Virus record (IMG/VR): IMGVR_UViG_3300035670_008791 | Location: 1 to 42,928 of that record | Direction: 5' to 3' (one strand) | DNA length: 42,928 bases | DNA from: a virus | Shown: positions 1 through 6,452 of the stretch, in pieces | How the letters are laid out: every line of letters starts with the position of its first letter | How positions within the stretch are numbered: the first letter of the stretch is position 1 | Notes under the pieces: generated by a model | The model's input: the letters and a program-made list of their open reading frames with translations, nothing else | The model's database searches: none | What the model was told of the DNA's origin: nothing | Translations under genes and position numbers: made by a program

Positions 1-13
1 TCAATATCCTCAT
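1..13 (-). CDS. 5' end of a gene cut by the left edge
   Basis: An ATG at base 13 lies three bases after the stop of the glycosylase gene, and the frame is open to the window edge (first residues M-R-I-L). The tight spacing matches other gene junctions here. Only four codons are visible, so no function can be given, and the start itself is uncertain. Confidence 0.3.
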
Positions 14-16
14 ACC

Positions 17-403
17 CTATATATTTGTTTCCAAATACATTCTTAGTTTTTTATCTGAGGGTACAAAATTATGATCATTTAAAATAAAGATCCTCCAGGC
101 TTCTTTTCCGTATTTTCCTACACCAGGAAATTTATCAGGATCTCTTTCCCCCTTACTCCACACCTCTGAGAATTCTTTTAATCTTTTTGCTTTTAAGTTT
201 TGAAACCCAGTGGTTCTTATAAATTGACTTATCTCTAAAGAGTCTTCTTTTTCCACATGAAAAGAAGTAGGCCACTTAATAAAGAATTCCTCTATTAGTG
301 GCCTTACCTGTTTGTTGTTTGTCTGATTCAAAAGAATGCAGCAGACTAATACTTTCCAAGGATCATCCTTATAGTCTTCTTGAATTATTCGTAGTTTATT
401 CAC
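17..403 (-). CDS. MBD4-like HhH-GPD DNA glycosylase
   Basis: This 128-residue protein looks like a minimal helix-hairpin-helix GPD base-excision glycosylase. It starts with a DPWKVLV...LLNQT segment (residues 14-28), has the hairpin FPGVGKYG at 92-99 followed by AWRIF, and a conserved Asp at 117 in VPSDKKL, the position of the catalytic Asp. The order and wording (DPWK, LNxT, GxGKYG, RIF, D-KL) match the catalytic domain of MBD4, which removes T or U mispaired with G, better than Nth or MutY. The C-terminal cysteines of the Nth iron-sulfur cluster are absent. It is about as long as the isolated MBD4 catalytic domain. The likely role is repair of deaminated bases in phage DNA, or removal of bases from host DNA; the substrate is inferred. 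Confidence 0.75.
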   Translation of the reverse strand: MNKLRIIQEDYKDDPWKVLVCCILLNQTNNKQVRPLIEEFFIKWPTSFHVEKEDSLEISQFIRTTGFQNLKAKRLKEFSEVWSKGERDPDKFPGVGKYGKEAWRIFILNDHNFVPSDKKLRMYLETNI

Positions 404-412
404 TACGCTAAT

Positions 413-748
413 TTAAAGAATTTCTATTTTAGTTTGCTTCTTTTTTTCAGATTTTTTAAAATCTAGGATTAATAATCCATTTTCAACCTTAGCAGTTATA
501 GGTTCATCTGAAAGTAATGAGTGGGTAACCATAAAACTTTTATCGATTTCATAATTGTGACCAAAAATCTCTTTCTTACCCTGAATAGAAATAACGTTTT
601 CGTTCATTTCTATTTTAAGGTCTTCTTTGGAAAATCCAGGAACCTCAAATACTAAAATTCCATCCTTCTGGATAGCGCTTCTTCCTATATTGCTTTTAAA
701 ATTCTTTAGGAAGAAAGGAATTGATAAATCTAATTCTGTTGTTATCAT
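413..748 (-). CDS. Small heat-shock protein (Hsp20/alpha-crystallin)
   Basis: The 111-residue protein has the alpha-crystallin hallmarks: VFEVPGFSKEDLKIEM, then ISIQGKKE, and near the end the A-x-V-x-N-G-L-L-x-L signature (AKVENGLLILDFKK) before a Lys-rich tail. These are ATP-independent holdases that keep unfolding proteins soluble; T4-like cyanophages carry related genes. It is shorter than typical bacterial IbpA because the N-terminal arm is brief. The stop is followed after 9 bases by the glycosylase start, so the two are probably cotranscribed. Upstream is an intergenic gap of 106 bases holding a terminator for the preceding gene. Confidence 0.88.
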   Translation of the reverse strand: MITTELDLSIPFFLKNFKSNIGRSAIQKDGILVFEVPGFSKEDLKIEMNENVISIQGKKEIFGHNYEIDKSFMVTHSLLSDEPITAKVENGLLILDFKKSEKKKQTKIEIL

Positions 749-804
749 AATTTTATTTTTTATAGTCCCTATATCAAATTAAATACCGATAGGATAAAAT
801 AGAA

Positions 805-833
805 AAATCCAAGCGATTTTGTCACTTGGATTT
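805..833 (-). terminator. Intrinsic terminator after the 855-1331 gene
   Basis: A perfect 9-bp stem (AAATCCAAG pairing with CTTGGATTT) encloses an 11-base loop. Read on the minus strand it is followed by a T-rich run, TTTTTCTATTTT. It starts 21 bases after the minus-strand stop at 855. The plus-strand side also ends in A/T, so it could act in both directions, but there is no plus-strand gene here. Confidence 0.75.
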
Positions 834-854
834 AAAAAAATAAGTCAAAATTTC

Positions 855-1331
855 TTACTGATTCTTTTTTGAAGATTTAAGAAAAGATTTAAAATCCATT
901 ATAGAAGAAGATAAAGGATTTGGTTGTTTTTTCTCTTTACTTTTTTTCCTTTTTCCTGTCATCCCTACAGCATCAAATCTATCACCAGATCCTGGGGTTC
1001 CGTCAGGCATAGGAGGTTTAATATTTCCCATTCCTGGAGTAGAAGCAAGAGTTGCCATAGGTCCTGCACTTTCATCAATCCCTTTAATTTTATTAGAGAA
1101 AACCCTATACTTACCCATGTTACCCTCGATAACATATCCGATAACTTCACCGGTACTATTTCTAATAGCATCATCAACTAATCCAGATCTTCCATCTACA
1201 AGATTTACTTTTTTCCCCACAAGAGGATCTTGAGAATATTTAGAAGGGGAAGTCGTTGTGAATTGTCTAATATTTTCTGTAGTAGAACCACATCCACAAT
1301 CTTCATTTAATTCGTCTTTTCTTTTTTCCAT
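855..1331 (-). CDS. Unknown protein with PRC/KOW-like barrel and basic tail
   Basis: A 158-residue protein of unknown function. Residues about 38-85 (VGKKVNLVDGRSGLVDD...GYVIEG...YRVF) look like a small beta-barrel of PRC or KOW type. A Pro/Gly-rich linker follows (TPGMGNIKPPMPDGTPGSGD), then a Lys-rich tail ending in IMDFKSFLKSSKKNQ. The N-terminus has K-D-E-L-N-E-D, a weak version of the leader shared by neighbouring genes, and the C-terminal DFKSFL resembles that leader without its Glu. Cys-x-Cys-x-Cys lies near the start (residues 12-15). A terminator follows the gene. A minor virion or head protein is possible but not shown. Confidence 0.7.
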   Translation of the reverse strand: MEKRKDELNEDCGCGSTTENIRQFTTTSPSKYSQDPLVGKKVNLVDGRSGLVDDAIRNSTGEVIGYVIEGNMGKYRVFSNKIKGIDESAGPMATLASTPGMGNIKPPMPDGTPGSGDRFDAVGMTGKRKKSKEKKQPNPLSSSIMDFKSFLKSSKKNQ

Positions 1332-1345
1332 TTTAGTATATTTAT

Positions 1346-1597
1346 TTAAAAAATTCCTTCAAATCTAGCATTTATTCCTTCTAGATCAAACTCTTTAGAT
1401 ATTTCCATTTCTAAATTATCATAGTTATATTCTTCCTCGGGGAATAACCAATACCCTTCAGGATTCCATTCTGCATGATAGCCAGATTTTTGAACCCATT
1501 CTCCTATTTTATTATTATCTATAGGAGTTCTGCCTATCACCATTAAACCTGATTTTTTTTCAGACTCGTTTATAAAATCATTGAATCTTTTTATCAT
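1346..1597 (-). CDS. Small unknown protein with capsid-targeting-like leader
   Basis: An 83-residue protein beginning MIKRFNDFINESEKK. The segment F-N-D-F-I-N-E-S is one of the clearest copies of the leader shared across 855-11054 and fits the T4 gp21 cleavage rule (I/L-x-E before a small residue). The rest (GLMVIGRTPIDNNKIGEWVQKSGY...) is a small acidic, aromatic-rich domain I do not recognise. The start ATG overlaps the stop of the upstream DUF3008-like gene as ATGA, implying translational coupling. Function unknown; packaging in the head is inferred only from the leader. Confidence 0.75.
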   Translation of the reverse strand: MIKRFNDFINESEKKSGLMVIGRTPIDNNKIGEWVQKSGYHAEWNPEGYWLFPEEEYNYDNLEMEISKEFDLEGINARFEGIF

Positions 1598-1959
1598 TTT
1601 TTATTATTATTTATAAAATCTCTATAATCTGCAAGATTTTGCATTTTAGATGATTTGGTTTTTTTCTTAGGCTGATTAGCTTCGGGATTTAGATAAGGAT
1701 ATAATGTAGGTACTTTCCCAGGATTACCTTCAGGTGTTTCAGATTCAACAACTTCTGGTAATTTTTTATGTTTAGTTTTAGCGTAATCCCTTAATGATTT
1801 TTTCTTTTCCCAACCTTTAGCAGTACTAACTATTTTTTCTCTATATTCAGGATCAATATCTTTAGGATCAAGTCCCTCTTTTCCTCCAGAGTCTAAAAAT
1901 TTTCTAACCCCGTAAACTTGGCCCATAAATCTTTGTTGTGACTTAGAACGTGCTGTCAT
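1594..1959 (-). CDS. DUF3008-like protein
   Basis: 121 residues. The N-terminus, T-A-R-S-K-S-Q-Q-R-F-M-G-Q-V-Y, and a later segment, YAKTKHKKLPEVV, match the DUF3008 family of small basic phage and bacterial proteins, which typically begin with A-K-S-K-x-Q-Q-R-F-M-G and end with F-A-x-T-K-H-K-G-L-P. The family function is unknown. A Pro-rich linker and the tail NLADYRDFINNNKK extend it; Y-R-D-F-I-N copies the shared leader but sits at the C-terminus and lacks the cleavage Glu. The start follows the motif GGATATATAA and the leader AAAATAAAAAAA. Confidence 0.72.
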   Translation of the reverse strand: MTARSKSQQRFMGQVYGVRKFLDSGGKEGLDPKDIDPEYREKIVSTAKGWEKKKSLRDYAKTKHKKLPEVVESETPEGNPGKVPTLYPYLNPEANQPKKKTKSSKMQNLADYRDFINNNKK

Positions 1960-1969
1960 TTTTTTTATT

Positions 1970-1979
1970 TTATATATCC
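1970..1979 (-). promoter_or_regulatory. Late-promoter-like motif for the DUF3008-like gene
   Basis: Minus-strand GGATATATAA, 10 bases before the ATG at 1959 and followed by the A-rich stretch AATAAAAAAA. It is the best match to a motif found before many genes in this window and resembles the T4 late -10 element. Promoter function is inferred. Confidence 0.45.
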
Positions 1980-1982
1980 TTT

Positions 1983-2171
1983 TTAATCTTTAGGAAATTT
2001 TGGTTTTTTTCCAAGAAAATCTTTCCAAGACCAGATAAACCTTCTATATCCCTTTTTAACTGTTTTAAATCCAGTGTCCCCTTTAGGTATTTTTACGGGA
2101 GAAACTGGCGGTTTATAAGATCCAGTTTCTGGAGATTTTTCCTCTTCTATTTTATGCTTATTTTTTTTCAT
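1983..2171 (-). CDS. Small basic protein, unknown
   Basis: 62 residues, rich in Lys and Pro (MKKNKHKIEEEKSPETG..., then YKPPVSPVKIPKGD), ending SWKDFLGKKPKFPKD. It has no recognisable domain and is probably disordered. The C-terminal W-K-D-F-L echoes the leader peptide of neighbouring genes, again without a Glu after it. It lies between the terminator/promoter hairpin upstream and the DUF3008-like gene downstream. A basic, DNA-binding head filler is possible but speculative. Confidence 0.6.
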   Translation of the reverse strand: MKKNKHKIEEEKSPETGSYKPPVSPVKIPKGDTGFKTVKKGYRRFIWSWKDFLGKKPKFPKD

Positions 2172-2201
2172 CTAAGAATCTTGAGTTGGGAGCAAAAATA
2201 A

Positions 2202-2232
2202 ATCCCAGTTGAATTATATATCCAACTGGGAT
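2202..2232 (-). terminator. Strong hairpin terminator after the 2251-2481 gene
   Basis: A perfect 10-bp stem (ATCCCAGTTG / CAACTGGGAT) closes an 11-base loop. On the minus strand it is followed by TTATTTTT. It begins 18 bases after the stop of the DUF4494-like gene, and no other gene lies between. The loop contains GATATATAATT, listed separately. Confidence 0.85.
2214..2223 (-). promoter_or_regulatory. Late-promoter-like motif inside the terminator loop
   Basis: GGATATATAA on the minus strand falls in the loop and first stem base of the 2202-2232 hairpin, 42 bases before the ATG of the 62-residue gene. It matches the recurring upstream motif exactly. It would restart transcription where the terminator stops it. 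Confidence 0.4.
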
Positions 2233-2250
2233 CAAATAAGAAATTTTTAA

Positions 2251-2481
2251 TTATTTCTTTAAATGAACAACTGACTCAATCTTAGACTGAGCAACAGAAG
2301 TAACTTCAAAATCTAAATGGGCAGTTGTTACTTCCCCAGATAAATGCTTATGAAGATTTGCTTCTGCTTCTGTTACACTTTCAGCTTCAACAAGAATCTC
2401 AGATTTTGTCGCTTTAGCTTTTCCTGTTGATTTAGAAACATCGCCAGTAAAAAAACTTACTTTACAAAGATAATATCCCAT
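2251..2481 (-). CDS. DUF4494-like protein
   Basis: A 76-residue protein. The pattern of an N-terminal Y-x-x-K-V strand, then S-E-I-L-V-E-A-E-S-V-T-E-A-E-A and a later F-E-V-T-S-V segment, resembles DUF4494, a small family common in Bacteroidota and their phages, where TEAEAR is followed by FxVTxI(K). Its function is unknown. It is followed by the terminator at 2202-2232 and preceded by the histone-like gene after five bases, so both are likely in one transcript. The family assignment rests on memory of the motif only. Confidence 0.6.
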   Translation of the reverse strand: MGYYLCKVSFFTGDVSKSTGKAKATKSEILVEAESVTEAEANLHKHLSGEVTTAHLDFEVTSVAQSKIESVVHLKK

Positions 2482-2486
2482 TACAA

Positions 2487-2666
2487 TTAAGCTTTAGCGT
2501 TTTTAGATTCTTGTACATTTACTCTTAATTCCTGAGCTAATTTTTTAAGTTCTTGACAAGCTCCACGAACTCGTGTTCCAGCAGATTTGTTACCTTTTAC
2601 ATAAAAAGCATCAATGTCTTTTTTCATGCTTTCTACTAATTCCTGAATTTTTGTGTAGTTTTCCAT
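2487..2666 (-). CDS. Histone H1-like (Hc1) DNA-binding protein
   Basis: An intact 59-residue frame: ATG at 2666, TAA at 2487. It opens MENYTKIQELVESMKKDIDA, continues FYVKGNKSAGTRVRGACQEL and ends KKLAQELRVNVQESKNAKA. This matches the short Bacteroidota histone H1/Hc1 family in the K-G-N-K-x-A-G-T-R-x-R core, the helical E-L-K-K-x-A-Q-E-x-R segment and the Lys-rich tail. Such proteins bind DNA and are associated with the nucleoid. The A-rich leader TTAAAATAAAAAAT precedes the start. It may compact phage DNA or modulate the host nucleoid. It has no leader peptide. A recent origin from the host is plausible. Confidence 0.88.
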   Translation of the reverse strand: MENYTKIQELVESMKKDIDAFYVKGNKSAGTRVRGACQELKKLAQELRVNVQESKNAKA

Positions 2667-2671
2667 ATTTT

Positions 2672-3013
2672 TTATTTTAATATTTTAGATGGTTTATCAG
2701 GAGATGTTTCATTAATTTTTAAAGATCTAAGAACTCTTTTACCTAAAGGAGTCAAAGAATAGTAATTTGCTTCTTCTTCTTGTACCTTGTATTTAATATA
2801 TTTTTTTTGTGAATTAACCCATTTCATAGAAGGTTTTTTTCCAGAAGCATCCTCTGGAATCCCTTCAAGAAATTCTATTAATTCCTTCTTGGTAACCTTT
2901 TCATTTTCATCAATGTAAGAAAGTACTTTTGCTGTTATTTGTGAAGGTTTAGCCCAAGCAATAGGAATTCTAGACTCATTGATAAAATCATGATATTTTA
3001 GAATATTATTCAT
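2672..3013 (-). CDS. Winged-helix-like protein with capsid-targeting-like leader
   Basis: 113 residues beginning MNNILKYHDFINESRIP; Y-H-D-F-I-N-E-S is a near-perfect copy of the shared leader. After it, ITAKVLSYI...KKELIEFLEG...KWVNSQKKYIKYK...YYSLTPLGKRVLRSL has the helix-helix-strand order of a winged-helix domain, ending in the common Y-x-L-T-x-x-G motif. DNA binding is therefore likely but unproven. The start overlaps the end of the upstream gene by eight bases. If the leader is cleaved after Glu13, a mature protein of about 100 residues would remain. Confidence 0.72.
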   Translation of the reverse strand: MNNILKYHDFINESRIPIAWAKPSQITAKVLSYIDENEKVTKKELIEFLEGIPEDASGKKPSMKWVNSQKKYIKYKVQEEEANYYSLTPLGKRVLRSLKINETSPDKPSKILK

Positions 3014-3539
3014 GATCTCTTCTAGAATACATTACGATATTAGGAGATGAACCGTCTTGTAAACTCCATTTACCGTAGCTCCATCCACTCATTAGATTCT
3101 TAACAGCATCTTTGTATTCTTCTGTTTCTTTTTCAAGATTAAGCATTATTTGATCATAAATAATACTAACCTTAGGATTGTTTTGTAGGTAGTCTTTTAT
3201 ACACTCACCTAATATTTTATAAAATCTCATAAACTCAGATTTTTCAAGAGTAAAAGTATCATCTTCTCTAGATTTAAAATCTGAATCATTTACAAGATAA
3301 TCGTCCATTATTGATACCTTCATAGGTTGAACAGAAAGAACGCCGTAGCTATTTTCCGCTCCGTCTATGTTTACTAATCTTGAAAGCTTTCCAATTTCAA
3401 CTAAAAATCCTAATTCAGATTCCTCACCTTCTATTTTGAAAAAATATCTATAAACCTTTCCTTCTTTCTTTTTTACGAAATAATCTCTTCCGTAACCATC
3501 TTCATTTAAGAAATGCTCGTATAATTTTATGTGTTTCAT
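3006..3539 (-). CDS. Unknown protein with capsid-targeting-like leader
   Basis: 177 residues from the ATG at 3539, chosen because it gives MKHIKLYEHFLNEDGYG, a leader like its neighbours (L-Y-E-H-F-L-N-E-D), and because it starts one base after the upstream stop. A GTG four codons earlier is possible but less likely. The remaining sequence (DYFVKKKEGKVYRYFFKIEG..., LLVEIGKLSRLVNIDGAENS-type strands, ending WSLQDGSSPNIVMYSRRDHE) is a mixed alpha/beta domain I do not recognise. It overlaps the winged-helix gene downstream by eight bases. Confidence 0.72.
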   Translation of the reverse strand: MKHIKLYEHFLNEDGYGRDYFVKKKEGKVYRYFFKIEGEESELGFLVEIGKLSRLVNIDGAENSYGVLSVQPMKVSIMDDYLVNDSDFKSREDDTFTLEKSEFMRFYKILGECIKDYLQNNPKVSIIYDQIMLNLEKETEEYKDAVKNLMSGWSYGKWSLQDGSSPNIVMYSRRDHE

Positions 3540-3540
3540 A

Positions 3541-3816
3541 TTAACTGTCACCTTTTTTTGGAATAATAGCGGATGTATTTGGTATGTACATCTTTTTCTT
3601 TCTCTTATATATCTCTCCTCTAACTACATTACCGTAATATTTGTCTATTAAATTCCATGCTTCTTCAAGTTCAGTATTATCGCTATCTTCTATCCTAGAC
3701 ATCTCTTCTCTAACACTCTTAATTTTTTCTATTGCTTCTTCTAAGAGTCTTATACTATTAGAAAGGTCATACTTTGATGTATGACCTTCCTTTATCAATT
3801 TACTATATTTTTTCAT
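3541..3816 (-). CDS. Small coiled-coil protein with leader-like N-terminus
   Basis: 91 residues from the ATG at 3816. A start 10 codons earlier is open, but the 3816 ATG overlaps the stop of the MoxR gene as TAATG and yields MKKYSKLIKEGHTSK, a leader-like sequence with I-K-E before Gly. The middle (LLEEAIEKIKSVREEMSRIE...ELEEAWNLIDKYY) is predicted helical coiled coil, and the tail is Lys-rich (YKRKKKMYIPNTSAIIPKKG). Function unknown. Tight coupling to MoxR suggests a shared expression level or a partner role. Confidence 0.72.
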   Translation of the reverse strand: MKKYSKLIKEGHTSKYDLSNSIRLLEEAIEKIKSVREEMSRIEDSDNTELEEAWNLIDKYYGNVVRGEIYKRKKKMYIPNTSAIIPKKGDS

Positions 3817-5399
3817 TAGATATTTATTCCTAAATCCATTTCCCATTTAGCTGCTAAAGGAGCAATACATTGTATTGCCACTGTATTATTCTTTAATTCT
3901 GGTCTATTTTTGAAAAGTAGAGTTATTGAAGCAGGTCCAAAATCCATTGCATTTGGATCAGCTTCTGAACATCTTGTTAACCATTTAGTGTAATTACATG
4001 CTTCTTTTTCTGTTACTGGGATTTCAGCAGATCTTCTAGAAACACAAGTGTAAAAAGCAACACGATAATCAAGATCCATTCCTCCTTTAGGTCCTTTTCT
4101 ATCTGTAGGTAGAGGTGCCTTATCTGGATTAGTATAAGGAAGATCTAGATCTTTAACTGGAATTGTCTTAGCTACTTTATAGAAGTTAACAAAAGCCATT
4201 GCTGCTTCTTTACCAACACTCTTTTGAAATTCTCTAATAAGAATTGCATCAGGTATAGGTTTATTTCCATATTCCTCCATCAATCTTTTAACTGCAAAAG
4301 AAGCATCAGTCCAAGCTCTAGGTGTTGGATATTTTTGTTTCTTAAGATCTGGATCCAATTTATGGAAGAATTCATTTTGAAATCCTAAAAAGTCTAAAAG
4401 TTCAGGAAGTACTATATCTTTAAGAGCTGTTCCAGATTTAGTAACCCCGGTTTCAATATACTTTCTAAAAGATTTTACATCCGGTACATAGTTCACAATA
4501 TCAAAACGATCTCTTAAAGCTGTACCTAGCTCTTTAACATTTCTAGGATCATCTTCTTTTCTATTACCAGCTGCTACTATATACCATTTAGAAGGTATTT
4601 GATAGTTTTGACCAATTCTTCTACCTTGTGCAAGTTTCATAAATACTTTAATAACTTGTTCAGGCATACGATTTAACTCGTCAATAAAAATAATTCCTCC
4701 CATATTTTCTTTACCATTATCTAAAGGAAGTAAATCTATATTAACATTAGATCTAGTAACACCTTTTCCGTAAGGAAATTTTTCACCTGTTTGAGGATCT
4801 TCGTATCCAGGTTCTTTTACGTCGATAACTTTAGGTACCCCTGAGAAGTCAACAGGTTCTGATGTTTCACCATCAACATTTACAAAGTTTAGTGGTTTAC
4901 CGTATAACTCCATACCAACTTCGTCAGCAACTTGAGCAACTATCTGTGTTTTACCTATACCAGGAGATCCGTATATAAAAATAGGCTTTATCTCAAAAGC
5001 AACGTTTTCTTTTCCTGCATCAGCACTCTTTAGAAGATATCTAAGATTTCTTTTAATATCCATTTTTATTTCTTCTGCAGACATATCAGGAACGTCATCC
5101 ATTTGAGGAAAAGTTGTAGGTATTACTGCTTCAGTTATTGTTGAAGGATCTAAAATATTATTCATTTTATAATATTCAGTTCCCTTATACGTATTATTGA
5201 TCTGGTCAAAAATAGATCCGCCATCAGCGGTATAAACCATATAAGAAGGTGTACCTTTTTTAGGTCCTGAAGGAATAATTTTCATTAATCCACTTTTTAT
5301 AGCATTTTTAATGCTCTGATACCAACCTGAAATAGTTTCTCCTATTTTTTGTAAGTATCCCTCGTTTACGAATTCATTAAAATTCTGGATTCTTTTCAT
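3816..5399 (-). CDS. MoxR-family AAA+ ATPase with capsid-targeting-like leader
   Basis: 527 residues. Walker A is GSPGIGKT at 144-151, Walker B IIFIDE at 236-241, sensor-1 Asn in VAAGNR at 276-280, and the Arg finger region LGTALRDRFD at 291-300. This is the MoxR branch of AAA+ proteins, which act as chaperones or remodelers with VWA-domain partners. The next gene upstream encodes such a VWA protein, and the one before it an HExxH metallopeptidase-like protein, so the three probably work together. The N-terminus MKRIQNFNEFVNEGYL has the shared leader F-N-E-F-V-N-E-G. Residues 14-110 before the ATPase core look like a linker or adaptor. The start follows AAATAATTAAAA and a GATATATAG motif. Confidence 0.9.
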   Translation of the reverse strand: MKRIQNFNEFVNEGYLQKIGETISGWYQSIKNAIKSGLMKIIPSGPKKGTPSYMVYTADGGSIFDQINNTYKGTEYYKMNNILDPSTITEAVIPTTFPQMDDVPDMSAEEIKMDIKRNLRYLLKSADAGKENVAFEIKPIFIYGSPGIGKTQIVAQVADEVGMELYGKPLNFVNVDGETSEPVDFSGVPKVIDVKEPGYEDPQTGEKFPYGKGVTRSNVNIDLLPLDNGKENMGGIIFIDELNRMPEQVIKVFMKLAQGRRIGQNYQIPSKWYIVAAGNRKEDDPRNVKELGTALRDRFDIVNYVPDVKSFRKYIETGVTKSGTALKDIVLPELLDFLGFQNEFFHKLDPDLKKQKYPTPRAWTDASFAVKRLMEEYGNKPIPDAILIREFQKSVGKEAAMAFVNFYKVAKTIPVKDLDLPYTNPDKAPLPTDRKGPKGGMDLDYRVAFYTCVSRRSAEIPVTEKEACNYTKWLTRCSEADPNAMDFGPASITLLFKNRPELKNNTVAIQCIAPLAAKWEMDLGINI

Positions 5400-5420
5400 T
5401 TTTAATTATTTATTTTATTT

Positions 5421-5430
5421 CTATATATCT
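5421..5430 (-). promoter_or_regulatory. Late-promoter-like motif for the MoxR gene
   Basis: Minus-strand AGATATATAG, 21 bases before the MoxR ATG, in a 45-base gap after the VWA gene. It differs from the consensus at the last base. An extra start here could let MoxR be made without the genes upstream. Confidence 0.35.
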
Positions 5431-5444
5431 TTTATATTTACTTT

Positions 5445-6431
5445 TTATATCTGAGTTATTGATTTATTTGCAAGAGCAATATCTATTCTTTCTCCGAATG
5501 GTTGAGGATTAGGATAAGGTTCTCCATTAAATGTAAGGAATACCCAAATACATCTATCTGCATATTGACTTATCTCGTATTGGGATTCACTAGGGAATGT
5601 TGCTTCACCATCTGTAAAGTATATGAAAACACTAGGAGGATCTTCTTTAGATAAAATATTCTTTTTTACCCAATCGAAAGGAGGCCAAAAATTAGTTCCC
5701 CCTCCACCTTTTATTTTATTAAAATCTGGTTTATCTCCAGGCTCTAATATATCTGGTGTATAGACTGTAGTGTCACAATAAAGAATTACGGTTTTCTGTG
5801 GTGTATAAATATCAACTATACCCATTACTTCAGAAAGGAAAGTTTCTATCATGCTTCTACTAATAGATCCTGATGTATCTATTGCAATAACAACAGAATT
5901 AAGATCTTCTTTGTATGTCTTATATCCATATTGAGCTTCTCCACCAGAAAGAAATCTTCTGTTAGGAAGATCATATTTACTTTTGGAAATTGCTTCATCG
6001 ATAAATCTATCTAAAGCACCCCTCCAATCTACAACAGGTTTTTTCAATCTTTCTAAGGCTCTTCTTATTCCAGCTGGTGCATTACCTATACCACCAGCAA
6101 GAGTATTTTCCCAGCTAGATTCAATATCACCTGTACCATCTCCTCCTCCTGTATCATCTTCATCTTCTAATGTTCCTTTAGGTACCACTTCACCAATAGA
6201 ATAAGGACCTAATGGACTAACCCAAACTTGTTTATATTGTCCTTCTCCTTCTCCTTCTCCTCCACCTTCTGGTGTTCCATCAGGATTTCTTGGAGGTGGA
6301 TCATTTTGATCGTCGTTCCATATATCAACGTTTTCTGGTTTAGGTGGTTGTGGTGGAGTAGGTCCTGTTCCGCCTCCTCCGCCTCCATCTCCAGCTCTTT
6401 GTATTCTAATATCAGTTATTTTAGCTTTCAT
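5445..6431 (-). CDS. VWA-domain protein (DUF2201 C-terminal type)
   Basis: 328 residues. The first 100 are disordered, with Gly runs (GDGGGGGGTGP), Pro-rich stretches and a GGGEGEGEGEGQ repeat. The rest is a von Willebrand A domain of the CoxE/DUF2201 type: WRGALDRFI at 136-144, MIDAS residues D185-T-S187-G-S189, Thr246 in GGGGTNF and Asp274 in FTDGEA. In most bacteria this domain is fused behind an HExxH domain; here that half is the next gene upstream (6453-7241). VWA proteins of this type bind MoxR ATPases, encoded 45 bases downstream. No leader peptide is present, so any packaging would need a partner. Confidence 0.88.
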   Translation of the reverse strand: MKAKITDIRIQRAGDGGGGGGTGPTPPQPPKPENVDIWNDDQNDPPPRNPDGTPEGGGEGEGEGQYKQVWVSPLGPYSIGEVVPKGTLEDEDDTGGGDGTGDIESSWENTLAGGIGNAPAGIRRALERLKKPVVDWRGALDRFIDEAISKSKYDLPNRRFLSGGEAQYGYKTYKEDLNSVVIAIDTSGSISRSMIETFLSEVMGIVDIYTPQKTVILYCDTTVYTPDILEPGDKPDFNKIKGGGGTNFWPPFDWVKKNILSKEDPPSVFIYFTDGEATFPSESQYEISQYADRCIWVFLTFNGEPYPNPQPFGERIDIALANKSITQI

Positions 6432-6452
6432 ATTTTTTTTATTTAATCAAAA

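Noticed and set aside
413-748. Leader-like peptide in the small heat-shock protein
   Set aside because: The N-terminus (PFFLKNFKSNIG) has aromatic residues but no Glu cleavage position or D/E-F core.
924-1181. Plus-strand frames at 924-1181, 1950-2201, 5983-6446, 7833-8120, 10139-10863 and 14058-14676
   Set aside because: They lie opposite real genes, are rich in Ser/Phe/Leu from the complementary strand, have no start context and match no family.
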